From assembly GCA_028692715.1 (NCBI GenBank), contig JAQUWU010000037.1, forward strand, positions 1-49,518: a DNA stretch of 49,518 nt, given 5' to 3'. The notes beneath the pieces are model-generated. The model ran no database searches and was not told where the DNA came from. It was given only the letters and a program-made list of their open reading frames with translations. This stretch comes from Paludibacter sp. Its GTDB lineage: Bacteria > Bacteroidota > Bacteroidia > Bacteroidales > Paludibacteraceae. The position numbers and the translations under genes were made by a program. This document shows, piece after piece, positions 26,213 to 35,741 of the stretch (within the stretch, counting starts at the first letter, position 1; each line of letters begins with the position of its first letter).

Positions 26213-28372
26213 ATGAAAGTATATCAATCAAATGAAATTAAGAACATCTCATTATTGGGTAGTTCCGGCGCCGGGAAAACCACTCTTGCAGAAGCTTTGC
26301 TTTTCGAGAGTGGTGTTATAAAACGCAGAGGCACAGTGAATGGACAAAACACAGTGTCGGATTATTTTCCCGTTGAAAAAGAGTATGGCTATTCTGTTTT
26401 TTCTACAATTATCCAAACAGAATGGAATAACAAAAAATTAAATTTTATAGACTGTCCCGGTTCTGATGATTTTATCGGTGGTGTAGTTACTTCTCTTAAC
26501 GTAACCGATACTTCTCTTATCCTTCTCAATACACAATATGGTGTCGAAGTCGGAACTGACAATCACTTTCGCTATACCGATAAATTCAAAAAACCAGTTA
26601 TTTTTATTGCGAATCAATTGGATCAGGAAAAATCTGATTTTGAAAAAACGATGGTTCAATTAAAGGAAAACTATGGAAATAAAGTAGTTCAAATTCAATA
26701 TCCATTAAGTACAGGTCCTCAGTTCAACGCAATTGTAGATGTATTAAAAATGAAGTTGTATCAATGGCAACCTGATGGTGGTGTTCCTGAGATATTAGAT
26801 ATTCCTGCTTCCGAAATGGATAAAGCAATGGCATTGCATAATACATTAGTAGAATCGGCTGCTGAACATGATGAAGAATTAATGGAAAAATTCTTTGATC
26901 AAGGTACACTTTCAGAAGATGAAATGCGTGCTGGAATACGTAAAGGCATGATACATCGGGATATGTTCCCTGTTTTCTGCGTTTGTGCAGGAAAGGATAT
27001 GGCTATTCGTCGTTTGATGGAGTTTCTCTGCAATGTAGTGCCAAGTGTAAGTGTTACCGAAAAACCAAAAACAATAGATGGTCTTGAGATTGCTCCAGAT
27101 GCAACTGGACCTACTAGCATTTATGTTTTCAAAGTAAGTATAGAGCCACATATTGGCGAAGTTTCTTATTTTAAAGTGATGAGTGGAAAACTCAAAGAAG
27201 GTGATGATTTATATAATGTTGATCGTCAGTGCAAAGAGCGTGTAAGTCAATTATTTTCGGTAGCAGGTCAAATCCGCACAAAGGTAGAAGAGCTGGTTGC
27301 TGGAGATATTGGTGCAACTGTAAAATTGAAAGATACACGAACGGGCAATACCTTGAATGCAAAAGGTTGCGAATATGATTTCAAAGAGATTAAATATCCC
27401 GAACCAAAATATCGTCGTGCGATAAAAGCAAAATCGGAATCAGATGAAGAAAAATTGAGTGAAATTTTGACCCGTATGCACGAAGAAGATCCTACTTGGG
27501 TCATTGAACAATCGAAAGAACTTAAACAAACCATCTTATACGGACAAGGTGAGTTTCACCTTCGTACATTAAAATGGAGGATTGAAAATAACGATAAAAT
27601 TGCAATTGAATATAAAGAGCCTAAAATACCTTACAGAGAAACAATTACTAAAAATGCTCGTGCTGATTATCGTCACAAAAAACAATCGGGTGGCGCAGGG
27701 CAATTTGGTGAGGTACATATGATTATTGAACCTTATTACGATGGAATGCCAGCTCCTGAAATGTTCCGTTTCAATGGTCAGGAATTTAAAATTAGTAACC
27801 GTGATACACAAACATTCGATTTGGACTGGGGCGGAAAATTAGTGTTGATTAATAGTATTGTAGGTGGTTCAATCGATGCGCGTTTTGTGCCTGCTATTCT
27901 GAAAGGAATTATGGATCGTATTGAACAAGGTCCATTGACTGGATCGTATGCCCGCGATGTACGCGTTATTGTTTATGATGGTAAAATGCACCCAGTTGAT
28001 TCAAACGAAATTTCTTTCCGCCTGGCAGGTCGTAATGCCTTTGCTCAAGCTTTTAAAGATGCAGGACCAAAATTGCTCGAACCTGTTTACGATGTAGAAG
28101 TACTAGTTCCTTCCGATCGTTTGGGCGATGTAATGAGTGACCTTCAAGGGCGACGTGCTATCATAATGGGAATGCATAGCGAAAAAGGATTTGAAAAACT
28201 TTCCGCTAAAATTCCTTTGAAAGAATTAGGAAGTTATTCAACTACTCTAAGTTCACTTACAGGTGGTCGTGCTTCGTTCAGTATGAAATTTGCCAGTTAC
28301 GAGTTGGTTCCAATGGATATACAGGATAAATTACTTAAAGAATACGAAGCTTCGAAAAGCGAAGAAGATTAA
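26213..28372 (+). CDS. Elongation factor G paralogue (EF-G2 type) with altered GTPase motifs
   Basis: Translational GTPase family protein (719 residues) with the full EF-G domain series: G domain, II, III, IV (around RADYRHKKQSGGAGQFGEVH) and V. The P-loop GSSGAGKT (16-23) is intact. The G3 motif reads DCPGSDDF, with Ser84 in place of the catalytic histidine of DTPGH. The switch region lacks the RGITI motif (EKEYGYSVFS). G4 is NQLD (134-137), not NKxD. This fits the Bacteroides EF-G2 type, reported to support translation without GTP hydrolysis and to matter during carbon starvation. Here it is a stand-alone gene with its own terminator; the canonical fusA is not in the window. Confidence 0.85.
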   Translation: MKVYQSNEIKNISLLGSSGAGKTTLAEALLFESGVIKRRGTVNGQNTVSDYFPVEKEYGYSVFSTIIQTEWNNKKLNFIDCPGSDDFIGGVVTSLNVTDTSLILLNTQYGVEVGTDNHFRYTDKFKKPVIFIANQLDQEKSDFEKTMVQLKENYGNKVVQIQYPLSTGPQFNAIVDVLKMKLYQWQPDGGVPEILDIPASEMDKAMALHNTLVESAAEHDEELMEKFFDQGTLSEDEMRAGIRKGMIHRDMFPVFCVCAGKDMAIRRLMEFLCNVVPSVSVTEKPKTIDGLEIAPDATGPTSIYVFKVSIEPHIGEVSYFKVMSGKLKEGDDLYNVDRQCKERVSQLFSVAGQIRTKVEELVAGDIGATVKLKDTRTGNTLNAKGCEYDFKEIKYPEPKYRRAIKAKSESDEEKLSEILTRMHEEDPTWVIEQSKELKQTILYGQGEFHLRTLKWRIENNDKIAIEYKEPKIPYRETITKNARADYRHKKQSGGAGQFGEVHMIIEPYYDGMPAPEMFRFNGQEFKISNRDTQTFDLDWGGKLVLINSIVGGSIDARFVPAILKGIMDRIEQGPLTGSYARDVRVIVYDGKMHPVDSNEISFRLAGRNAFAQAFKDAGPKLLEPVYDVEVLVPSDRLGDVMSDLQGRRAIIMGMHSEKGFEKLSAKIPLKELGSYSTTLSSLTGGRASFSMKFASYELVPMDIQDKLLKEYEASKSEED

Positions 28373-28403
28373 AAACACACGATTTATGCTTTTTAAAATC
28401 AAC

Positions 28404-28435
28404 CAGCTGCTCGGATACGGGCAGCTGTTCTTTTT
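28404..28435 (+). terminator. Intrinsic terminator after the EF-G paralogue
   Basis: CAGCTGC (28404-28410) pairs with GCAGCTG (28421-28427) around a 10-nt loop, followed by TTCTTTTT. Confidence 0.82.
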
Positions 28436-28620
28436 GCTTCGTGTATTTTCTTAATTATTAAAGATTTTTGTGTCATCGTTACTTTGTATTTTATTTGAGT
28501 ACTATGATTTTTTTATTTCATATAAACTATCAATGGTTCGTTATAAAATAATTTATTAGTTTAGTCTTCAGGTAATTAAAACGATAAACCCTTTTTAAAT
28601 ATCAAATATATTTTTTTAAA

Positions 28621-28765
28621 ATTAAACGCAAAGAACGCTAAGCATAATAATTTTGTAATATACAGTATTTCAAATATATCTGCAAAGAACGCAAAGAGAA
28701 AAACTTGAAGTTTTTCTTGGCGGCTTAGCGCCTTTGCGCCTGCCTGCTGCAGGTAGGTTGAAAAA
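28621..28765. repeat. Dispersed-type intergenic repeat (GCAAAGAACGC / TTAGCGCCTTTGCG)
   Basis: Part of the 560-bp gap 28436-28997. It contains GCAAAGAACGCTAAG (28629-28643), a second GCAAAGAACGCAAAG, a hairpin AAAACTTGAAGTTTTT and GGCTTAGCGCCTTTGCGCC, then CCTGCCTGCTGCAGGTAGG. The inverted AACGCAAAG/CTTTGCG arms and GC content stand out. I recall similar sequences in other Bacteroidetes genomes but could not search. The remainder of the gap is plain AT-rich sequence. Confidence 0.5.
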
Positions 28766-28882
28766 TGAAATTTTATAACGAACTATTGAACTATATAACA
28801 TTCTAAAAAAAATATATATTTCAGCCCTAAAAAATATCACCCACTTTTAGCTAAAAATACTGATTTTCTAATTCCAAATTAT

Positions 28883-28890
28883 TACTTTTG
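28883..28890 (+). promoter_or_regulatory. Candidate -7 element TACTTTTG
   Basis: Full match to TAnnTTTG, 107 bp before the start at 28998. No -33 TTG at the expected distance. Confidence 0.35.
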
Positions 28891-28997
28891 TCTCTACGAA
28901 TTTATTTGATTGGTCATTTACTCTTTAATTTATATCAAAAAGAAGAAACAGAGTGAAATGCGAGAATCTATTTGTCTAATTTATAACAATATAACTC

Positions 28998-29795
28998 ATG
29001 TTTCGTTTAAAAACTATTTTATTCCTATCATTTTTTGTAACTGCTGTATTTGCACAGGATTTTGAAGTGTCACCTGTATTAATGAGTTTCAATGCAAACC
29101 CGGGTGAAATCCAAACAAAACAGATCAATCTGATTAATCATTCAAGCAAACCTCAACGTTACATGTTAAAAGTCTCAGATTATGAGATTGATAAGGATGG
29201 AACTAAAAAACCTGTTGCCGCCGGAACAACGAAAAGATCATGTGCTGATTGGATTACATTAAATCCTACTTTGCTTGAATTAAATCCAAATCAGTCAGCT
29301 ACAATAGATGCTTTAATGACTGTGCCAAAAGATGGTTTTTCGTCTAAGTGGTGTATGATAATGGTGGAAGTGGCAAAAGAGCAAACAACTTTTGAAGCCG
29401 ATAAAACACTGGCAACTGGTGTGCTCATTGTTCCACGAATAGTAATTCTGGTAAAACAGTCACCAAATAGCAACAATAACTATAAGGCATCCATTTCGGG
29501 TTTAAAAGAAACTACAAAGCCGGATGAAAAAACCCGTTCATTTGAAGTATTGGTTACAAATTTAGGCGACAATGTAATCGATGCAAATGTTAGTTTGGCA
29601 CTTGCTGATCTGCAAACAACCAAAGAGCAAAAATTTAATCCGGTGAAAGTAACCGTTTATCCCGATGGAATAAGAATTGTAAAACTTCAATTGCCTGCAG
29701 AACTTTCGAAAGGCAAATATGCTTTGGCTGCCATTTTGGATTATGGTCATCGTCAGCCACTTGGTGGCACACAAATGATGCTCGAAGTAAAATAG
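28998..29795 (+). CDS. Periplasmic protein with PapD-like/Ig-like domains
   Basis: A 265-residue exported protein. Signal peptide at about 1-19 (FLSFFVTAVFA|QD). The body has two beta-rich domains. The first begins FEVSPVLMSFNANPGE, followed by QINLINHSSKPQRY and WITLNPTLLELNPNQSATI, the pattern of pilus-chaperone N-terminal domains and of DUF916-like proteins. The second ends RIVKLQLPAELSKGKYALAA. It probably acts in the envelope, binding extracellular or surface proteins, but no client is evident. The MORN-repeat gene follows after 53 bp. Confidence 0.55.
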   Translation: MFRLKTILFLSFFVTAVFAQDFEVSPVLMSFNANPGEIQTKQINLINHSSKPQRYMLKVSDYEIDKDGTKKPVAAGTTKRSCADWITLNPTLLELNPNQSATIDALMTVPKDGFSSKWCMIMVEVAKEQTTFEADKTLATGVLIVPRIVILVKQSPNSNNNYKASISGLKETTKPDEKTRSFEVLVTNLGDNVIDANVSLALADLQTTKEQKFNPVKVTVYPDGIRIVKLQLPAELSKGKYALAAILDYGHRQPLGGTQMMLEVK

Positions 29796-29848
29796 ATTCA
29801 GGTAGGTAAAGGTAAGTTTATTATTCGCAGTTAATAGTTTATAGTTTT

Positions 29849-31057
29849 ATGTTTTATTGGTACTATCGGAATCTCTCTTTCAAATCATTTATTTTATTTA
29901 TTGTCACTTTTATGTCCGTTTCCCTTTTTGCACAGGAAAAGACAATAAAAACATGGTATGATACAGATAAAAAACAACTGAAAGAATCTTTTTCAGTAAT
30001 TGTCGAGGAGAATAAAGAGCTCAAACAAGGTAAATATACCATTTTCTATGCCGATGGAAAAGTCTGGCAAGTGGGTAATTATGATCACGATAAACTTGTA
30101 GGATTGTGGAAGGATTATTACGAAGGTGGTGTTTTAAAACAGGAAATGCCTTATGAAAATGGATTGTTGAATGGGATCCTGAATTTTTACTATCCAAGCG
30201 GGAAACTACAACAAAAAATCAGTTACAAAAACGATTTGATTAATGGGCAGGTGATTAACTATTTAGAAAATGGCAATGTGCAGGAAATTGCCTTTTATAG
30301 CAATAATTTACCAAATGGTGAAGTGAAAACTTTTTACGAAGACAAGAAACCCCGTTTTATAAAACAGTATAAAAATGGAGTAGAAGATGGTATAGTTATC
30401 AGTTACTACGAAAATGGAAATGTCAAAGAAAAGTCGGTTAAGAAAAATGGTGTTTACGATGGACTTTTTACCGATTATTACAAGGACTCCGAAGATGGAG
30501 CGGTAAATAAACGCTGTTATTATAAAAATGGGAAATTAAATGGGACACTTACCGGATACTATTCTCATGGAAATGTAAAATTAATTTGTAATTATGTCGA
30601 TGACTTAATAACCGGAAATTTTACCGAATATTACGATTCAACAAAAGTGTTAATTAAAGAGATCGGTACCTACAAAAATAACCTGAAAGACGGACTGTGG
30701 AAATCTTATTACTTAAATGGAGAAGTATACACTACGGGCGAATATAAGCAGGGAAAGCTCAGTGGAAACTGGAAAATTTATTTTTCGGATGGAAAATTAA
30801 AATTAACCGGTGCGTATGTAGATGGGAAAGCAGAGGGAGAGTGGCTGTTTTATTATGAATCGGGAGAGTTAAAGAACCGAGGAAGTTATCAGAACGACTA
30901 TAAAGAAGGAATTTGGCTCACATATTATAAAACAGGAGAACTCATGTCGGAAATTAATTTTCACAACGGTCAGCGTGAAGGGAAAGCTATTGGTTACGAT
31001 ATAAAGGGGAAAATTGTTGATTCAATAAATTACAATTCAGAAGAAAAATCAGAATGA
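29849..31057 (+). CDS. Exported MORN-repeat-variant protein
   Basis: A 402-residue protein with an N-terminal signal peptide or anchor (FKSFILFIVTFMSVSLFAQ). The rest is about a dozen tandem repeats of 20-24 residues with the pattern G-x-W-x-x-Y-Y-x-x-G-x-L/V (for example GLWKDYYEGGVLKQEM, GEWLFYYESGELKNRG). These are MORN_2-type repeats, seen in many Bacteroidetes surface proteins and in proteins labelled YwqK family antitoxin. No toxin is adjacent. Its stop overlaps the next start by 4 nt (ATGA), so the two are translationally coupled. Confidence 0.75.
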   Translation: MFYWYYRNLSFKSFILFIVTFMSVSLFAQEKTIKTWYDTDKKQLKESFSVIVEENKELKQGKYTIFYADGKVWQVGNYDHDKLVGLWKDYYEGGVLKQEMPYENGLLNGILNFYYPSGKLQQKISYKNDLINGQVINYLENGNVQEIAFYSNNLPNGEVKTFYEDKKPRFIKQYKNGVEDGIVISYYENGNVKEKSVKKNGVYDGLFTDYYKDSEDGAVNKRCYYKNGKLNGTLTGYYSHGNVKLICNYVDDLITGNFTEYYDSTKVLIKEIGTYKNNLKDGLWKSYYLNGEVYTTGEYKQGKLSGNWKIYFSDGKLKLTGAYVDGKAEGEWLFYYESGELKNRGSYQNDYKEGIWLTYYKTGELMSEINFHNGQREGKAIGYDIKGKIVDSINYNSEEKSE

Positions 31058-31467
31058 AAAATAAAATAATTGTTTTATTATTTAGTGTAGTGCTGTTTTT
31101 TGTTTCATGTGTAAATAATAGTGAACCAGGAGTTAAAACAAGACTTGGAGGAACATGGCATTGTGTCGAAAATCTGACTATACCTCCATATCACCGTACA
31201 TATCTCGTAGAAATTAATCCATTAATTAGTGATAGTACTCAATATATTATCAGTAATTTTTATGCTTCAGGCGAAAATGAGTTTGTTTATTCAAAATTTA
31301 CCGGTTCAACGCTGAAAATTACAGATAATCAATCGATTGGTCTTAGTCAAAAGATTTTCAGATCGGGTAGTGGCGTTGTTTCTGCCGACTATAATTATAT
31401 TAAACTAAACTACCTTGTTTTCGATGATTTGACAGAAGTGCAAGTGTCAGCTGAGTACACAAGATAA
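31054..31467 (+). CDS. Small lipoprotein of unknown function
   Basis: A 137-residue protein with a type II signal peptide; lipobox FVSC with Cys19 as the lipidated residue. The mature part starts with a GGTWHC segment like lipocalin-type folds, but no family is recognised. Coupled to the MORN protein by an ATGA overlap, suggesting they work together at the envelope. It converges on atpG with 22 bp between the stops and no visible terminator. Confidence 0.6.
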   Translation: MKNKIIVLLFSVVLFFVSCVNNSEPGVKTRLGGTWHCVENLTIPPYHRTYLVEINPLISDSTQYIISNFYASGENEFVYSKFTGSTLKITDNQSIGLSQKIFRSGSGVVSADYNYIKLNYLVFDDLTEVQVSAEYTR

Positions 31468-31489
31468 TTCTTGGCGCTTCAATAAACTC

Positions 31490-32350
31490 TTATTTAAACA
31501 AACCACCCATAATATCCAATAATTCGCTGGTAATAGCTTGTTGGCGTGATTTGTTGTATTGTAACGATAATTCCTGCAATATGTCATCGGCGTTGTCTGT
31601 AGCCACTTGCATGGCCATGGTACGGGCAGCATGTTCCGACGCTGCTGCATCCAAAGCTGCTGCATAAATTCGAAGATGCAATACCGTTGGAATTAATGAA
31701 GATCGCATCTCTTCAACCGAAGGTTCAATAATATAATCGATATTCACATTCTGATGATTGGAATACTTTAATTGAATAGGTAAAAATGTATCTGCGGTTA
31801 ATACCTGCGTACTTTTTGAATGGTAATGAAAATAAATCACTTTTACCCTATCAATTTCGTGATCCAAAAACATTTTCATTAAATTATCAGCTAAATCACG
31901 GGCATCTTCAAATGTGGGTGTTGCTGCTAAGTGTTCAAAATTTCCGGCAACGTTAATTTGTAATTTCTGACAAGCCTGAAATATTTTTTTTCCGATTGGG
32001 AATACAATAATATCTTCTTTTCGAACATCACGGTGAGTCTTAATGGATTGTTGCATCCGTTTTATTAAATTGGCATTATAACTCCCACACAATGAGGAGT
32101 TGGACGCAAATACAACAATTGCCACTTTTTCGACATCACGTATTATTGAATATTCCGATGGTTCATTAATCTCTGCACTCAAATAATCTTTCAAAATATC
32201 ATTCATTCGCCTTTGATAAGGTAACAATCCATTTACAGATCGTTCCGCTTTCATAAGTTTTGCCGACGATACCATTTTCATGGCCGATGTAATCTTTTGA
32301 GTAGATTTTACGGATTGAATCCTCGTTTTTATTTCTTTTAATGATCCCAT
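31490..32350 (-). CDS. atpG: ATP synthase F1 subunit gamma
   Basis: Central rotor stalk (286 residues). N-terminal MGSLKEIKTRIQSVKSTQKITSAMKMVSSAK and the C-terminal helix (ARTMAMQVATDNADDILQEL then YNKSRQQAITSELLDI) are diagnostic. Last gene of the minus-strand operon atpD-atpC-x-atpB-atpE-atpF-atpH-atpA-atpG. Confidence 0.97.
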   Translation of the reverse strand: MGSLKEIKTRIQSVKSTQKITSAMKMVSSAKLMKAERSVNGLLPYQRRMNDILKDYLSAEINEPSEYSIIRDVEKVAIVVFASNSSLCGSYNANLIKRMQQSIKTHRDVRKEDIIVFPIGKKIFQACQKLQINVAGNFEHLAATPTFEDARDLADNLMKMFLDHEIDRVKVIYFHYHSKSTQVLTADTFLPIQLKYSNHQNVNIDYIIEPSVEEMRSSLIPTVLHLRIYAAALDAAASEHAARTMAMQVATDNADDILQELSLQYNKSRQQAITSELLDIMGGLFK

Positions 32351-32406
32351 CTATAGAATAATATATTGAAAAAGTGAATTAAAAAAACTAGATAAATTGT
32401 TTTTTA

Positions 32407-33999
32407 TCAAACAATAGCTAGTATTGTTTTTGTTACATCTTTAGCTACTTGTTCAATAATTGCAGTAATTCCATCGTTGATTAACCCTAATTTTAAAGGT
32501 ATTAGTACATCTTCCTGATGTGCAATTTCCAATACAGAAAGAAATTCTTTTTCAAAATCATGCACTTTATTCAATGGAATTTGAGCTAATAAACCATTTG
32601 TACCGCAATAGAGTATGGCAATCTGTTTTTCAACCGACATTGGACTGTTCAGCGGCTGAACAAGCAAACGCATATTTTTCTGACCTTTATCAATGGTCAT
32701 GGCAGTTACCGGATCCATGTCACTTCCAAATTTGCTGAAAGCTTCCAGCTCACGAAATTGTGCCTGATCAATTTTAAGTGTTCCGGCCACTTTTTTCATT
32801 GCTTTTATCTGAGCATTTCCACCTACACGCGAAACAGAAATCCCAACATTAATGGCCGGACGATTTCCCTGATTGAACAAGTCAGAATCCAAAAATATCT
32901 GACCATCAGTGATTGAAATTACATTAGTTGGAATATATGCTGATACATCACCTGCCTGTGTTTCAATAATTGGTAAAGCGGTTAACGAACCACCTCCTTT
33001 TACCTTCCCGATCAAACTTTCAGGTAAATCATTCATCTTTTCAGCCACTTCCTGTTGCGAAATCACACGTGCAGCACGTTCGAGCAAGCGGGAATGTAAA
33101 TAGAAAATATCACCCGGATATGCTTCACGTCCAGAAGGTCGACGTAAAATCAATGAAACTTCGCGATATGCTACTGCTTGTTTCGATAAATCATCGTAAA
33201 CAACCAATGCATCACGACCTGTATCGCGGAAATACTCCCCAATAGCTGCTCCGGCAAAAGGGGCATAATATTGCAACGCAGCTGGATCGGAAGCATTTGC
33301 AGCAACGATAGTTGTGTAAGCCATTGCTCCGTTTTCTTCCAACGTGTTTAAAATGGTAGCCACGGTCGAACCTTTTTGTCCAATGGCTACGTATATGCAA
33401 TAAACAGGTTTCCCTGCTTCGTAATTAGATTTCTGATTAATAATGGTGTCGATGGCAATACTCGTTTTTCCGGTTTGACGATCGCCGATAATCAATTCCC
33501 GCTGTCCACGCCCGATAGGAATCATAGCATCAATCGATTTTAAACCAGTTTGTAAGGGTTGGTTTACAGGTTGACGGAAAATTACTCCGGGAGCTTTACG
33601 TTCGAGCGGCATTTCCACCATTTCGCCGGTTATTTTTCCTTTTCCATCCAATGCCTCACCAAGTGGATTGATAACACGTCCGAGCATACTTTCGCTTACC
33701 TGAATGGAAGCAACCCGTTTAGTACGTTTTACGGTAAATCCTTCTTTTATATAACTGGTTGGCCCAAGTAATACCGCTCCGACATTGTCTTCCTCGAGGT
33801 TCATTACAATAGCTTTCATACCATTTTCGAACTCAAGCAATTCGTTGGCTTCTGCATTGTTAAGTCCGTATATACGAACCACCCCATCGCTAACCTGCAA
33901 CACTGTACCCACTTCGTCGAACTGAACACTGGAATCGATTCCCTGTAGTTGCATCCGAAGGATTTCAGATACTTCGCTTACCTTAATATTATCAGACAT
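32407..33999 (-). CDS. atpA: ATP synthase F1 subunit alpha
   Basis: Non-catalytic nucleotide-binding subunit (530 residues). Walker A GDRQTGKT at 172-179, the [14 protein letters not shown] segment and [15 protein letters not shown] are conserved. Preceded by atpH across a 77-bp AT-rich repeat-like spacer (34000-34076). Confidence 0.98.
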   Translation of the reverse strand: MSDNIKVSEVSEILRMQLQGIDSSVQFDEVGTVLQVSDGVVRIYGLNNAEANELLEFENGMKAIVMNLEEDNVGAVLLGPTSYIKEGFTVKRTKRVASIQVSESMLGRVINPLGEALDGKGKITGEMVEMPLERKAPGVIFRQPVNQPLQTGLKSIDAMIPIGRGQRELIIGDRQTGKTSIAIDTIINQKSNYEAGKPVYCIYVAIGQKGSTVATILNTLEENGAMAYTTIVAANASDPAALQYYAPFAGAAIGEYFRDTGRDALVVYDDLSKQAVAYREVSLILRRPSGREAYPGDIFYLHSRLLERAARVISQQEVAEKMNDLPESLIGKVKGGGSLTALPIIETQAGDVSAYIPTNVISITDGQIFLDSDLFNQGNRPAINVGISVSRVGGNAQIKAMKKVAGTLKIDQAQFRELEAFSKFGSDMDPVTAMTIDKGQKNMRLLVQPLNSPMSVEKQIAILYCGTNGLLAQIPLNKVHDFEKEFLSVLEIAHQEDVLIPLKLGLINDGITAIIEQVAKDVTKTILAIV

Positions 34000-34005
34000 C
34001 TTATG

Positions 34006-34076
34006 TTAATTGATAATTCGCAATTGATAATTCATAATTGTTTTTGTGCATTATGAATTATACATTATGAATTGAA
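34006..34076. repeat. AT-rich short repeats between atpH and atpA
   Basis: Repeated units TTGATAATTCGCAATTGATAATTCATAATTG-type (as several 9-12 bp copies) are followed by CATTATGAATTATACATTATGAATT. The two halves are partly inverted. They resemble AT-rich intergenic units near 160-185 and 11425-11475. Confidence 0.45.
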
Positions 34077-34631
34077 TTAATTTGTTTTTAAATTTTTTTC
34101 AATATATTCTTTCCGTATGGAATTTAATTGCCCTTTTATACTGGCATCCCAGCGTTTGAAATCAACTTCGAATAAGAAACCGCCTAAAATAGAAGTGTCA
34201 ATCACTTTTTCCATTTCAATAGTTCCTCCGGTTTCATTTTCAATCATCAAAATCAATTTTTTTTCAACTTTTTCATCAACAGAGGAAGAAGTTGTCAGCT
34301 TACCATAATGAATATTTTTTTCAGAACGGTATAAATCAATATATTTCAGAACAATGGATTGAAGAAATACTTCACGGTTATTCTTCAATAACATATCAAT
34401 AAATTTCTCCAACGATATACTAATTTCCCCTCCGAGTGTCATTAGAATAACCTTCTTTTTTTCTGCTTTTGCCAAAACAGGATTTTCGAGAATAGAACGA
34501 AATTCAGAAAGTTGATTAAACACACCCCGCAACGTTTTTGCTTCTTCGTAAATACGGTCACGTTCATTCTTATCTTTTGCAAAAAGAAAAAATGCAGTGG
34601 CATAACGTGATGTAATTAATCCGGAATTCAT
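34077..34631 (-). CDS. atpH: ATP synthase F1 subunit delta
   Basis: Peripheral-stalk cap (184 residues). ITSRYATAFFLFAKDKNE at the N-terminus and IDTSILGGFLFEVDFKRWDASIKGQL near the C-terminus match OSCP/delta. It starts 5 nt after atpF on the minus strand. Confidence 0.95.
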   Translation of the reverse strand: MNSGLITSRYATAFFLFAKDKNERDRIYEEAKTLRGVFNQLSEFRSILENPVLAKAEKKKVILMTLGGEISISLEKFIDMLLKNNREVFLQSIVLKYIDLYRSEKNIHYGKLTTSSSVDEKVEKKLILMIENETGGTIEMEKVIDTSILGGFLFEVDFKRWDASIKGQLNSIRKEYIEKNLKTN

Positions 34632-34636
34632 ATAAT

Positions 34637-35137
34637 TTACGATTTAGAAATGTTGATTTCGTCAATCAGACGGTTAATCATATTCATTTGTTCTTCTTTT
34701 TTTCCAAGTTTTTCGCGCAGCACTTTTTCAGCTATATCTACCGATAGTTCTGCAACCTGAAGGCGTATTTCACGCATTGCGCTATCTTTCTCATTTTGAA
34801 TTTGTTTCCGCGCATCATCAATTACTTTTTGAGCTTCGATACTGGCTTTGTCTTTTGCTTCTTTTATAAGTAAATTACTAGATTGAGCTGCTTCGTGTAA
34901 TATCCTGACTTGTTCTTTTCGGGCTTCGTTCAAGATGGCTTCGCTTTCCGATTTGATGTTTTTTAGTTCTTCGTTTGCTTTTTGAGCAACCAGAAGTGAT
35001 TCATCAATATACTTTCTACGTTCTTCCACCATTTTTACAATGACAGGAAAACCATATTTTGCAAGGATAAATACCACTATACCAAACGATAGAAGCATCC
35101 AAAACAATAAACCTGATTCGGGCAATAATAATGACAT
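34637..35137 (-). CDS. atpF: ATP synthase Fo subunit b
   Basis: Peripheral stalk subunit (166 residues). One N-terminal membrane helix (LLFWMLLSFGIVVFILAKYG) is followed by a long charged coiled coil (KKANEELKNIKSESEAILN-type heptads). Family features and operon place secure the call. A 186-bp repeat-rich gap separates it from atpE. Confidence 0.95.
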   Translation of the reverse strand: MSLLLPESGLLFWMLLSFGIVVFILAKYGFPVIVKMVEERRKYIDESLLVAQKANEELKNIKSESEAILNEARKEQVRILHEAAQSSNLLIKEAKDKASIEAQKVIDDARKQIQNEKDSAMREIRLQVAELSVDIAEKVLREKLGKKEEQMNMINRLIDEINISKS

Positions 35138-35154
35138 AATTTTTGAATTTTACA

Positions 35155-35322
35155 GTCCCCTAAATCCCCAGCCTCTATCCGCCTTCGGAAACTCTCTCCA
35201 AAGAAGAAAGTAAAAGGTATAATAGTGTTTAGGATATTTTGAAAAGGTTTTAGTTTTTAGTTTTAAGTTTTTTTAGGTACCCATCTTACTCCCTCTCCTT
35301 TGGAGAGGGTTGGGGAGAGGTG
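35155..35322. repeat. GC-rich intergenic repeats between atpE and atpF
   Basis: Two facing elements: 35155-35205 (CCCCTAAATCCCC...CTCTCTCCAAAG) and 35288-35322 (ACTCCCTCTCCTTTGGAGAG then GGTTGGGGAGAGGTG). The second is a close relative of 35691-35726. The motif CTCCTTTGGAG with GGGAGAGGTG arm is a variant of the family elsewhere in the window. Confidence 0.65.
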
Positions 35323-35323
35323 T

Positions 35324-35590
<267 letters not shown>

Positions 35591-35690
35591 TTAATTTTTT
35601 ATTGTCTCATCAATTTTTAAAAATAAGACGAAGATTATATTTTAGTAATTTTATTTAATAATATATTTATGCTCTCTACTCTCTACTCTT

Positions 35691-35726
35691 ACTCCCTCTC
35701 CTAAAGGAGAGGGATGGGGTGAGGTG
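35691..35726. repeat. GC-rich intergenic repeat between atpB and atpE
   Basis: ACTCCCTCTCCTAAAGGAGA then GGGATGGGGTGAGGTG. Direct-orientation homologue of 35288-35322, each lying upstream of an atp gene's 3' flank. Confidence 0.7.
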
Positions 35727-35741
35727 TGGATTTCGTGGTCA

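Noticed and set aside
29849-31467. Toxin-antitoxin pair (MORN protein as YwqK antitoxin with the small lipoprotein as toxin)
   Set aside because: Both proteins carry export signals, and the lipoprotein shows no toxin features. The YwqK antitoxin name is an annotation habit for such repeats.
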